Shown here piece by piece: positions 31,883-40,900 of a stretch of 56,828 bases of DNA; position 1 is the stretch's first letter; the number at the start of each line of letters is the position of its first letter. Source of the stretch: a virus. The stretch spans positions 1 to 56,828 of the IMG/VR virus record IMGVR_UViG_3300025687_000053; one strand, 5' to 3'. The notes under the pieces were generated by a model. The model did no database searches. It was not told where the DNA came from and saw only the letters and a list, made by a program, of their open reading frames with translations. Made by a program: the position numbers and the translations under genes.

Positions 31883-33847
31883 TTACAGGGCTTTTGTTCC
31901 AGTTAATATAAACCAATTTGTTCCGTCTGAAATTATTTGATAAAAGTTTGTTCCGCCTCCGTTATCGTCGATGTATGAAGTATACCCTGCGCCTACCGTT
32001 GCGGGTGTTCCATAAATAGCGTCTAGCTCTGCATCTGTTGGCGGGTTGCTTACATCGTCTGTGTATACCTTTTGTTTAATATCCCCGCTATGTTCCATCG
32101 TACCACCGTTTTTTATAGATGTACTGTGCGAACCGTCAGAATTTTCAACATAGAACCCCGTTGTTGCGTCTGTGTTGCCGGAGCCTTTGGCGTTGAGGGT
32201 TGCTGTAAGCGTTCTTGTATTAACACCCAATTGTTTTGTTAGAAAATCACCATGAACAAGGTTGTGTTCATTATTACCGCTGCCTGTATATGCGGAAACG
32301 TACAGTTTATAGTTTTCCCCAGGAACCCCATACTGAGAACCTGCGGCCATACCCAAATAGAGGTTATAATTACCCGTTGTTTGCGTAAATGCTGTAAATC
32401 TACCAAGTGCTGTATTACCAATTCCTGATGTAATATAGCGACCTGCAATTGTTCCCACTAATACGTTACTACTACCTGTCTGAAGTCTTTCCCCTGTAAA
32501 TTGCCCTATACCTATGTTATCCGTACCCGTAGACCCTGTTGCCGTTCCGTACAATGCGCGATAGCCTATGCCTATTCCGTAATCACCCCTATTATTAACT
32601 GCTGCCTCATAGCCTAATGCAACAATATTATTACCAGTTAGCACATTACTTCCTGCATTTGCACCAATAAGTGTATTTGATCCGCCTGTGGTGACGCCAG
32701 ACCCACCAAAAGACCCAACAAAAGTATTTCCACCTCCCGTCGAATTAATGCCACCATTATACCCTATATAAGTATTATCCAATTGAGTTGTTTGATTATT
32801 TCCGGCATACCTTCCAATCAAAACAGATCGAACATCAGATGTAAGATTTTGCCCTGCCGCTATTCCAAATGTCAACGTCCCTTGCCCCTTATTAGTACTT
32901 ATGTAGTTGCTCAACATTCCGCCATCCGAAAACAATTGAAATTTATTTGCTGTTCCGGCACCATTTTTCAATGCAAAGCCTGTTGTTGAATCGGTGTTTA
33001 CGGTTAAGGTAGATTTCATGTTTACATTTACGCCATCATAAGTGAAGTTATCACTACCCTCTATCTGTCCCGTGCCGTCTAATACAGCCACCTGATTAAC
33101 GCTACCTGTTTGGCTTATGAAGTTGTCGTTCATGTACTCTCTATTCGCCTGTAAACTATCCTCCGTTTCTGTCCTTACACTATCAACCGACTGGCTTACG
33201 TATGTTTCTGAAACGCCGCCACTAAAATTAGCCAACAAGCTGTCAACATACCAACGCGAAGCATCCCAAGTGCCTGTATCTTGTATATCTTGCTTCAAAC
33301 CCAAAAGTGCTTGCATAAATAATTTTGTGTAATACTCATTGCTGTCACTCAACCATACAGGGTCTGTTTCCGTATAGCTGGTCAAGAACCCCTGCAAGTT
33401 TACCCATGCTTGGGTGGCCATTATACTATTCGTGTCTTGCCAACTCATGAACCTCGCCGTGTCTAATTTAACAATCATCCAATACGTTCCCAACCAATCC
33501 GTTGTATCACTACTGTAAACATCTCCACCGCTTGTCGCAGTTGTGTCAATGTAAATAGTATCATTCAATAATTTCCACCCGCTTTCCATCGTACACCCAT
33601 CGCAGTAATTGACAAACGTGCTATCGCGATTAACAATCTTCCAATCACTATTGGATAATTTCTGTGAGGAGGCTGCTTTATTGAGCATTTGGTATATTGT
33701 ACCTGTCTGCTCATCTTGTACCAATTTACCTGCCTTCAGCGTTCTGCCAAAAGCAGTTGTACTATCCTCTACTTGAAATACTGTCCCGTTCTGAGCCATT
33801 GCGCCCAGTGCAACGACCATCAATAAAAATGTAAGTAATTTTTTCAT
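31883..33847 (-). CDS. Large repetitive fibre/adhesin with a Q+1 signal peptide (654 aa)
   Basis: The start at 33847 (not 33880) gives a protein whose first 18 residues are a signal peptide (MKKLLTFLLMVVALGAMA) followed by Q19. Residues ~330-530 are a run of IG-x-x-A-G / NT-x-x-G repeats such as VLIGRYAGNN, NTYIGYNGG and NTLIGANAG. This matches the beta-roll of YadA-type trimeric adhesin heads. The C-terminus holds a small beta domain. It may be a trimeric fibre or an exported surface adhesin. It is the longest of four adjacent exported proteins. Confidence 0.75.
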   Translation of the reverse strand: MKKLLTFLLMVVALGAMAQNGTVFQVEDSTTAFGRTLKAGKLVQDEQTGTIYQMLNKAASSQKLSNSDWKIVNRDSTFVNYCDGCTMESGWKLLNDTIYIDTTATSGGDVYSSDTTDWLGTYWMIVKLDTARFMSWQDTNSIMATQAWVNLQGFLTSYTETDPVWLSDSNEYYTKLFMQALLGLKQDIQDTGTWDASRWYVDSLLANFSGGVSETYVSQSVDSVRTETEDSLQANREYMNDNFISQTGSVNQVAVLDGTGQIEGSDNFTYDGVNVNMKSTLTVNTDSTTGFALKNGAGTANKFQLFSDGGMLSNYISTNKGQGTLTFGIAAGQNLTSDVRSVLIGRYAGNNQTTQLDNTYIGYNGGINSTGGGNTFVGSFGGSGVTTGGSNTLIGANAGSNVLTGNNIVALGYEAAVNNRGDYGIGIGYRALYGTATGSTGTDNIGIGQFTGERLQTGSSNVLVGTIAGRYITSGIGNTALGRFTAFTQTTGNYNLYLGMAAGSQYGVPGENYKLYVSAYTGSGNNEHNLVHGDFLTKQLGVNTRTLTATLNAKGSGNTDATTGFYVENSDGSHSTSIKNGGTMEHSGDIKQKVYTDDVSNPPTDAELDAIYGTPATVGAGYTSYIDDNGGGTNFYQIISDGTNWFILTGTKAL

Positions 33848-33851
33848 AATC

Positions 33852-34442
33852 TTATTGTATAAATTGTAATTGTTCACCATCTTCTCTTGGCGTCACCTCT
33901 ACCGTATCATCGGTGACGCCTGTTATAATTGATTTAGGCTGTAACACCCCTTCCACTAAACACCGCACTCTTCCCAGTATTGGGAGGAAATCTGTGATAA
34001 CAAAATCCGTTTGTCCTGCCGTAGCTTCTAAATCTTCTTGCCCATGCAACCCGTTTCCCGCTATGGGTATGAGCGTTGCTAAAAATTGGTAGATGAGCAG
34101 TTTAGCCAAACTCGTATCACTTATAAACTCACCCGTTTCAATCAATCTCGTATCCCAACCAACTGGATCAGGAGCCACGCTGTTAGCCGTGTATACTGTG
34201 TACGTATCGTTGGTCACATAAATGTCCCCAACGCTTAACGGGTTTGCTGGTAGGCTGGTCGTGTTTCCAATTCCCAAATTCGCCACAATTGCTTTAGCTG
34301 GCAATACGCCTGCGGCAAGAGGGAAGAAGTTGGCATCTTCATCTAAATATCCGGGCACCCCCTGCGCATTGAACGTGTATGCCCTGCACCCCGTTGCGGG
34401 GTTTCTGTGTGTTCCTTGTTTTCCTAATTCTAATTGTGCCAT
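33852..34442 (-). CDS. Hypothetical tail-region protein (196 aa)
   Basis: The protein has no signal peptide. It starts MAQLELGKQGTHR and has a beta-rich middle (IYVTNDTYTVYTA) and a C-terminal region with FVITDFLPILGRVRC. The context, between a tail-tip protein and the fibre cluster, suggests a tail-tip or fibre-attachment role. No family is recognised. Confidence 0.55.
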   Translation of the reverse strand: MAQLELGKQGTHRNPATGCRAYTFNAQGVPGYLDEDANFFPLAAGVLPAKAIVANLGIGNTTSLPANPLSVGDIYVTNDTYTVYTANSVAPDPVGWDTRLIETGEFISDTSLAKLLIYQFLATLIPIAGNGLHGQEDLEATAGQTDFVITDFLPILGRVRCLVEGVLQPKSIITGVTDDTVEVTPREDGEQLQFIQ

Positions 34443-34446
34443 AGTT

Positions 34447-34779
34447 CTAAGGTATTGTGATTGTTCCGTAGCATTCTATACTACCATTTACTTGCAATCT
34501 GTATGTATTGTACGCCCAATTAACTGGGATAGTAAGTACGTCATCTTCTTCTATCAATTCCTTCACCCCTCCTATTACTTTACCATTAAGTTTAACACCA
34601 ACTCCATTCTCAGCGGGGTCTCCGTGAAACTTTCGCATAACGCCATTGCGGGCTTGATAAAACCATGTGGCATCATCTGGGTAATAAAAAGCCTGATCGA
34701 TCCAACCTGCATCGGTTGGTTCAAGGTCTTCTATCGCCTCGTAAGTGTTGGCATATATGAATCTTAAAGCTGCTCCCAT
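34447..34779 (-). CDS. Hypothetical tail-tip protein (110 aa)
   Basis: A compact beta-rich protein (RFIYANTYEAIED, then NGSIECYGTITIP) follows the large tail-tip gene with 16 bases of overlap. No motif is recognised. Its place fits a small tail-tip component. Confidence 0.55.
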   Translation of the reverse strand: MGAALRFIYANTYEAIEDLEPTDAGWIDQAFYYPDDATWFYQARNGVMRKFHGDPAENGVGVKLNGKVIGGVKELIEEDDVLTIPVNWAYNTYRLQVNGSIECYGTITIP

Positions 34780-36266
34780 TCTACTGTGTCTCCCTCAATG
34801 TTTTGGATTTGATTATTAGTTACTGAATTATTCGTAATATTCTGAATCTCTTGTTGCACTGAGAAAATACTCAGTCTAAACAGGTTTGCTAGATTAATTG
34901 GTAGTACATCACCGAACTTAATTGTGTACTGGTACGGGTCTGTAATTTTCTGTACAATTTCATTAATCTCAAAAAACTGATCAAGATTAAACTTAGTTGA
35001 TACCACTCGTATCACATCACCCACGTATAGATGAAGTCCACGTGAACGCAAGTAATCTTTATCTACTTTGGCTTCATACTGTTCTTGTGGGGTACTTACA
35101 TCATCAAGGTGCTCTTCTGTCCTTGTTTGAAGTCTTGTCATGGCTGTCGCAATATACGATTCGGGAAACGCAATATCAAATATCTTGTACGTGTCTCCCG
35201 TCTCCATAATAATCGACGTATTTGGATATTGACCCGATGGGTCTGTAACAGGTGTGAGTGTGATTTGGAAACTGTCATGGTCGTACGCTATTGAAAAGGT
35301 TTGTCCCACCAATCTACCATCCAAGAAAGTCACCTTAGCAGTTATCCCCTCTAACAAGTAATTATTAATATCAAAGTCTATGGTCTGGTCGGTGAAGGTA
35401 TGCGTATCAATCACATCAGTGACCGTACCAGTGAACTCAGGGAAGATATCATCAAACTCTACCACCGTTTCACGAACCCCATATAAATCGATATTTTTAG
35501 TTAATTTACTTTCCCCGCCGACCCCGACAAATGCCAAACGGTTTTCGGTTAACGTAGGACCGTCATAGGTGGCGCCTCCTGTATTTGTTCTGGGTGGGAG
35601 GTTCTTTGTACTACCATAACCATAAACAACCGTAAAAAGAGACGTATTATTGAGTCTCATCCTTGTTAAACTTTCGAACCCGTTCTTCATACCAACTTGG
35701 AAGACGTGGGTTGTTTGGTTTTCTCTCGCCTTAAAGTTTAAAACCCCGCCCTCTAGATACCAATTGAAACCAATCTTTTGCGCAAGTACTTGAATGGTCT
35801 CGTAGACGTTCCAATTATTGAAGTCAATAGTATACGAAGCAGTCTCCTCATAATCACCTACCGTATAATTGCCCCCAGCATTATTCAACACATTGACAAT
35901 GAACTGAAGAAATGTTTGTGCTGTGCCAGTAAGTGGGAAACGGTAATCCAAATATGAACCGCCCCCCACTTTAGGAGTCTCTAGGAATACCTTTACTTTT
36001 TGAAACTCATGTATCCCAGTTTCGAAATAACATTCATAACTATATTCTCTAGGCTTGGATAAGACTCTTGGTTGTTCGTTTAAATAGTATTGAAGCCCAT
36101 TCTTTTCGTAAATGATAAAGTCACCAATCTTTAACTCTATGAAAGTATCACTACGAAAACTCAAACGTATTCTATCCTGCAACTCTTTTTTACAAGTGTA
36201 TTCGGAGTTGTTGTCGGGTCTTACCTGAGTAACGAGTATATTATTTCTAAAGATTGAAATCAACAT
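34764..36266 (-). CDS. Tail tip / baseplate hub protein (Tal-like)
   Basis: The start at 36266 gives 500 residues. The N-terminal ~90 residues (FRNNILVTQVRPDNNSEYTCKKEL, then LKIGDFIIYEKNGLQYYLN) match the hub-like fold of phage tail-tip proteins. The middle has long beta regions and a YGYGSTKNLPPRTN segment. The end is helical. In siphophages this protein follows the distal tail protein and the tape measure, as here. No peptidase motif is seen. Confidence 0.75.
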   Translation of the reverse strand: MLISIFRNNILVTQVRPDNNSEYTCKKELQDRIRLSFRSDTFIELKIGDFIIYEKNGLQYYLNEQPRVLSKPREYSYECYFETGIHEFQKVKVFLETPKVGGGSYLDYRFPLTGTAQTFLQFIVNVLNNAGGNYTVGDYEETASYTIDFNNWNVYETIQVLAQKIGFNWYLEGGVLNFKARENQTTHVFQVGMKNGFESLTRMRLNNTSLFTVVYGYGSTKNLPPRTNTGGATYDGPTLTENRLAFVGVGGESKLTKNIDLYGVRETVVEFDDIFPEFTGTVTDVIDTHTFTDQTIDFDINNYLLEGITAKVTFLDGRLVGQTFSIAYDHDSFQITLTPVTDPSGQYPNTSIIMETGDTYKIFDIAFPESYIATAMTRLQTRTEEHLDDVSTPQEQYEAKVDKDYLRSRGLHLYVGDVIRVVSTKFNLDQFFEINEIVQKITDPYQYTIKFGDVLPINLANLFRLSIFSVQQEIQNITNNSVTNNQIQNIEGDTVEWEQL

Positions 36267-36961
36267 TATGCTGTCTCCCCTACAAACCAACATGAACTCA
36301 CTACAATGTTCCCAGTTCCGCTCAATGTTGTGTATGAAAATAAATCAATTCGTAAATCGTTTGCCGTTGCCATCCTACAATTACCATTCAACGGCACAGT
36401 CGGGGCCTGTACATCAAACGCCCCTGCTACTGCTGCCTTGGTTGCTGGCTTAGCCCATGCAGGAACGTTTGCAAATGTAATGGCGGCTACCTGTGCCTGT
36501 CCCCATATACTGAAGTCAAACTTAAAACGCCCCGTCATGAAACATACTTGGCCTTGGCGTATGAAACGTATATCACACTCGAGTACGCCCTGTGAGGGTG
36601 TTCCTGTTACATGGTAAACCTCTTGTCCTTTTTCAAGTGCTTTGCGCAAGTTATTAGCCACCACAGCATTGTCATTATCTAACGACCCTAAATTAGCCTC
36701 AGTGGCCACTCGTATGACCCCAGTTACATCCTCACTGGCTACCGTAGCTTTCAATGCCTTTGGTGTAACAACGTTTGTTCGATTGGCTAGTGTATCACCG
36801 CTGTCGTCCATAGCCCCGTCTAATAATAGTTCGGATAGTTTGACGTGTTTAGCTTCCCCAGCAGACAAGCTGCTGTCATCTACCGGAATAACAGCACTAG
36901 CAATCAAAGCTGCTAATTCTGTTATCGTCATTTTGGTTAAATCGTATGTTCTCTTTCCCAT
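36266..36961 (-). CDS. Tail fibre-like or receptor-binding protein (231 aa)
   Basis: The stop overlaps the hub start by one base. The N-terminal ~70 residues are helical with AALIASAVIPVDD, like fibre attachment domains. The middle contains ASEDVTGVIRVATEANLGSLDNDNAVV, a pattern common in tail-fibre shafts. The C-terminus is a beta-sandwich-like region ending FVGETA. A fibre or adhesin role is likely. Confidence 0.7.
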   Translation of the reverse strand: MGKRTYDLTKMTITELAALIASAVIPVDDSSLSAGEAKHVKLSELLLDGAMDDSGDTLANRTNVVTPKALKATVASEDVTGVIRVATEANLGSLDNDNAVVANNLRKALEKGQEVYHVTGTPSQGVLECDIRFIRQGQVCFMTGRFKFDFSIWGQAQVAAITFANVPAWAKPATKAAVAGAFDVQAPTVPLNGNCRMATANDLRIDLFSYTTLSGTGNIVVSSCWFVGETA

Positions 36962-36966
36962 GTTGA

Positions 36967-37905
36967 TTAATTATTAGTATTTAATGATTCCGTATTATCA
37001 ATCAATAACGACTCCGAATCGCTAATGCTTAACGTTCCAGGGGTTACCGTGATATAATTTGTCTTTGTTTCAATTGCTTGTCCTTGTTCTGTATTAAACA
37101 CAACAAGAGTGACCGTGTATGTTCCTGCTTCATTGTACGTGTGTAAGGGGTTCTGTTGATCACTGGTACTACCATCTCCAAAGTCCCAACTCCAGACCGC
37201 AACGCCCCCTGTACTATTATCTGTGAACTGAACATCTAAAAATGCTTCACCAGCTAGTACATCCGCTTCAAAGTCTGCTACCAGTACATTGACTGAGGAA
37301 TCTGTTTTATCAACGTCGATAATAATCTCTACCAAGCCGTCGGCTGTGTAATCATCTTTCGTATAGTTGCCTGAGTTACTGACATCCCCCCGATCACCGT
37401 CTCCCCAGAAGATGTTAGAACTTCTTCCCTTATCATACGTCACTGTGACTGTGTTTCCTGTGATTTGCGTGTAGTATTTAATGGCGTTAGGGTTAACGTC
37501 CCTGAATCCCAGTTTAAACACGTATAGAGAGTTCTGTAGGCGTATGTGCACCGTTGGGACGATAGTGGTAGAACGTTCAGCCAATACTGCAAATCTTTTG
37601 GTCGGGTCTGGGTCTACATCATCCTCTCTTATTGACAAGACAAACAAACCCTTATCAAACATATAACTAATCAGGTCATCTACTTTTTGACGAGCCGATA
37701 ATTGGTCACCTGCCTTTACCAAACAAAAGAAAACGAACTCATTGCTATCAAAGCGTTGGTTGGTTAACAACTTCTCAACACCAGACTTGTCTTGCCATAC
37801 CCTCGTGTCGGGACGCTCATTGGCAAATGATAGTAGACCTGTGTGGTCTAGTACCTTCACGCCGTAGGTGGCTTCTAAGTCTTTATTATCAATGTAAAAT
37901 TTCAT
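36967..37905 (-). CDS. Distal tail protein with a PKD domain
   Basis: The first ~150 residues fit a distal tail (Dit-like) protein directly after the tape measure gene. A second Ig-like segment (VTVTYDKG...FWGDGD, ~150-200) precedes a clear PKD domain (~210-290). It shows the signature WSWDFGDGSTSDQQNPLHTY, then a GTYTVTLVVFN strand. PKD domains are common in Bacteroidota surface proteins and rarer in tails. The C-terminal ~20 residues are a DSESLLIDNTES repeat. Confidence 0.8.
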   Translation of the reverse strand: MKFYIDNKDLEATYGVKVLDHTGLLSFANERPDTRVWQDKSGVEKLLTNQRFDSNEFVFFCLVKAGDQLSARQKVDDLISYMFDKGLFVLSIREDDVDPDPTKRFAVLAERSTTIVPTVHIRLQNSLYVFKLGFRDVNPNAIKYYTQITGNTVTVTYDKGRSSNIFWGDGDRGDVSNSGNYTKDDYTADGLVEIIIDVDKTDSSVNVLVADFEADVLAGEAFLDVQFTDNSTGGVAVWSWDFGDGSTSDQQNPLHTYNEAGTYTVTLVVFNTEQGQAIETKTNYITVTPGTLSISDSESLLIDNTESLNTNN

Positions 37906-37909
37906 ATTC

Positions 37910-40900
37910 TTATGCTTCTAAGTTTTCAACTGTCCTACGTGTATTCTCTGCTATCTGTGGTAGATAACTCGTATACTCTTTAATCGCATTTAATACTACC
38001 AAATTTACTAAACTATTTTGATAGATTTCTGAACTGTTATCTGCGATGATTTGATTTGATAACATAATTGCTCCTAAACGTCCCACCAAACTTGAGGCTG
38101 ACTCTTCTGTTATTGCCGCAGATACGATCGCCCCTGCGGGTGCTTTATCAGGTCCGCCGGCGTCTCCACTAAACGCAGATTCGAAACCAGCTTGTTCCGC
38201 TAACTCATCTGCCTTTTTAAAAGCATCTAATATATCCTCCTGTGCGCCGGATAGGTTATTGTAAAACTCACCGAGTGAACTAATAACGTCTTCTTGTAGT
38301 TCCGCTGCTGGGATATCTCCTTTTGCATAGGCCGTCGCGCTTTCTTTTGTCGCCTTGTCCAACTTATCTATAAAAGGTTGTAATAAAGCAAACTCAATGG
38401 TGTCCCGCGTAAAGTTCTCAATCATTGTGGACATACTAGCACTGAGCCCCTTTAAAGACTGATCGCCCCCCTCATACATATCTTGAAATGCTTTGGTGAC
38501 TTCACCAGCCACATTGCCAAAAATACTGGATATGTACTGGGCGAATTGGTCGTATGCTGTTTCCAGTAGATCAGTATTCTCTATCAAACCTTCTAAAAAT
38601 TGTTGGTTCTCCTCTGATAGGTTTTCAGTATTCACCACAGTTTTCAACAATTCGGTATTAAGTTGTCCATTTGCATCAACCAACTCTGGATATAGACTCA
38701 ACAGACTTTCGAATTGGTCTTCAAAGCCAAATGTCTCAGCGAACTTTCCACGGTCTTTTGTTGTGGCTAGGATACTGTTTAAGGCTGCTTCTACGTCACT
38801 TTTTACCTTATCCGGGTCTACGACCTTAATGTTCTCCGCTTCTTTATTAAACAACTTCCTAACACCTTTCACGGCCAAGCTAAACCCACCAAGAGGCGTT
38901 ATCAGACTTTCAAGGTACGATTTTCCAAAAGACTCAACCCCTTGTATGTTTTCTTCGTTGTATGTTTGGATTTGTAGTAGAATGTCTTTTTGATTTCCTA
39001 AAACATTATTATAAGCGCCCAATCCTCGCAATGCTTCTTGCCATCGGTTTTGGCTAAAATAAGAAGTACTCTCTTCCGCCAATTGGTTTTGCTCAATCAA
39101 TAAACGGTTATACACTTGTTGATATTTGATTTGTTTTACAGCAGCGTCAGTTCTTCTTGTTTCTATATCCTCAACTGCCTGCTGCAGTGAAGCGTACACC
39201 TTAACCGCCGCACTCAATGCGATGAGTACTGCGGAGGCTTTATCCAAGTCAGAGGCTGCTGCATCAATTCCCTTAATTGCTTTCAACATTCCAACAAACC
39301 CCTGAGTCGCGCCGGCAATCCCTTTCACCATTATCCCAATCTCAGAACCTGCGTTTCCAAAACTATCTACCAAATCATTTGTCAACTCCCGCACATTATT
39401 CATCACCTCGACAGTATCCTGAAATGATTTGGTGCTTGTGGCTGTTGCTTTATTCAACTTCTCAATCATATTGGTGATTACCAATATATCCTCAGGAGAT
39501 AAAGTAGTATCAAGTTTTATCCTTTCATTTAATGCTTGTAACCGTTTTTGAATTTCCACCACCCCTGCTTCTGCTGCTTTTGGTAAATCCTTTTCCAACC
39601 AGTCTTGATATTTCTTATTCTGTTTAAGAATGTTATCATCCAATTCTTCTAACTCCCGAGCTAAAGCCCTTTCTGCTACTTTAGCTTTTTCACCGTACCC
39701 TTTTTCGTACAGATCATTTATCTTTTCTTGGTAGTCCTTCTCAATTTCTGTTCTTTGTTCTGTGTACGTTTTGAATTGATCTACTAACGCGGATAACTGG
39801 TCTTTCTGATTTTGTAAAGACTCATCATCAATCAATTGTATTTGTCCGCGTATTTGTTCTTGTTCCAACTTATCTTTCGTAAGTGTTAAAACCTTTTCTA
39901 AATACTCGCGTTCTGCTTGTAGTAAGGCTTCATTCTTTTCGTACGCCAACTTTTCTTCTGTACCATACTTCTGTTCTATTAAATTGATTTCCTTTTGGTA
40001 GGTTAATTCTGCCGCTTCTAATGTACGTTCTGTCAAGGATTTGTTTAACTGGTCTACACGGGCTTGTTTAGTGTCAATCTCCACCTGTAACCTATCCAAT
40101 TCCGCTTGGTTAACGATACCCGTTTGTTCTTGTCGTTTGGTTTCTAAGTCACTAATCTCATCTTCCAGTTTTTTGATGGTCTGTAACTGTGCTACTGTAC
40201 CTGCTCCAGTCTTTCCCCCAGTTCCTAAAGTCCCCTCCTCAATGGCTAACAACTTAGCATTGATTGCTGCCAACTTTGATTGCAAATCATCAGCATCTTT
40301 AAGGCTTTCGTCCGCTGCTGCTAAATATGCTTTATAGCGATCCCGTAAAACATTGTCACTATCTGGCTGCGCCCCCTCATCTAAAGTAAATAAATAAGCC
40401 TTCTTAAATTGCTCAAATGTAAATAGCACTTCATCACCAAGTTCACGTACCAACTCGGGCGTCTTTTCTATTTCCGCTAATATTTTTTCACGTTCCTTGA
40501 ATAAATCAGCATATTGTTTACCGAGATCCACAACATTTTTTTGATATTGTATTTCAGCAAATAAAGCGTCCTTGCGTTGTTGTATACGTTTGGACTCTAT
40601 AGCTGCTTCATACTCGCTCAATTCTGCATTACTGGATACTGATTCTTGCTCCGCAATTAATTCCTCTAGTTTCGACTGAAGTATTTTTAGACGGGTTACT
40701 TTTTCAAGGTTTTTAATGTATGTATCAAATACCTTATTTAAATCCCCCATTGAGGCTTGTTCCCCATCAATATTTTTAAGTAAATCCGGGTACTCATCGT
40801 TCAATTCATTTATTAAGGCAACACGCCTAGCACTTCCGGGTTCCGTACGGCTTAACATAGAACGGTATGTACCCAATGCCCTTGTTTCTTTTTCAACGGC

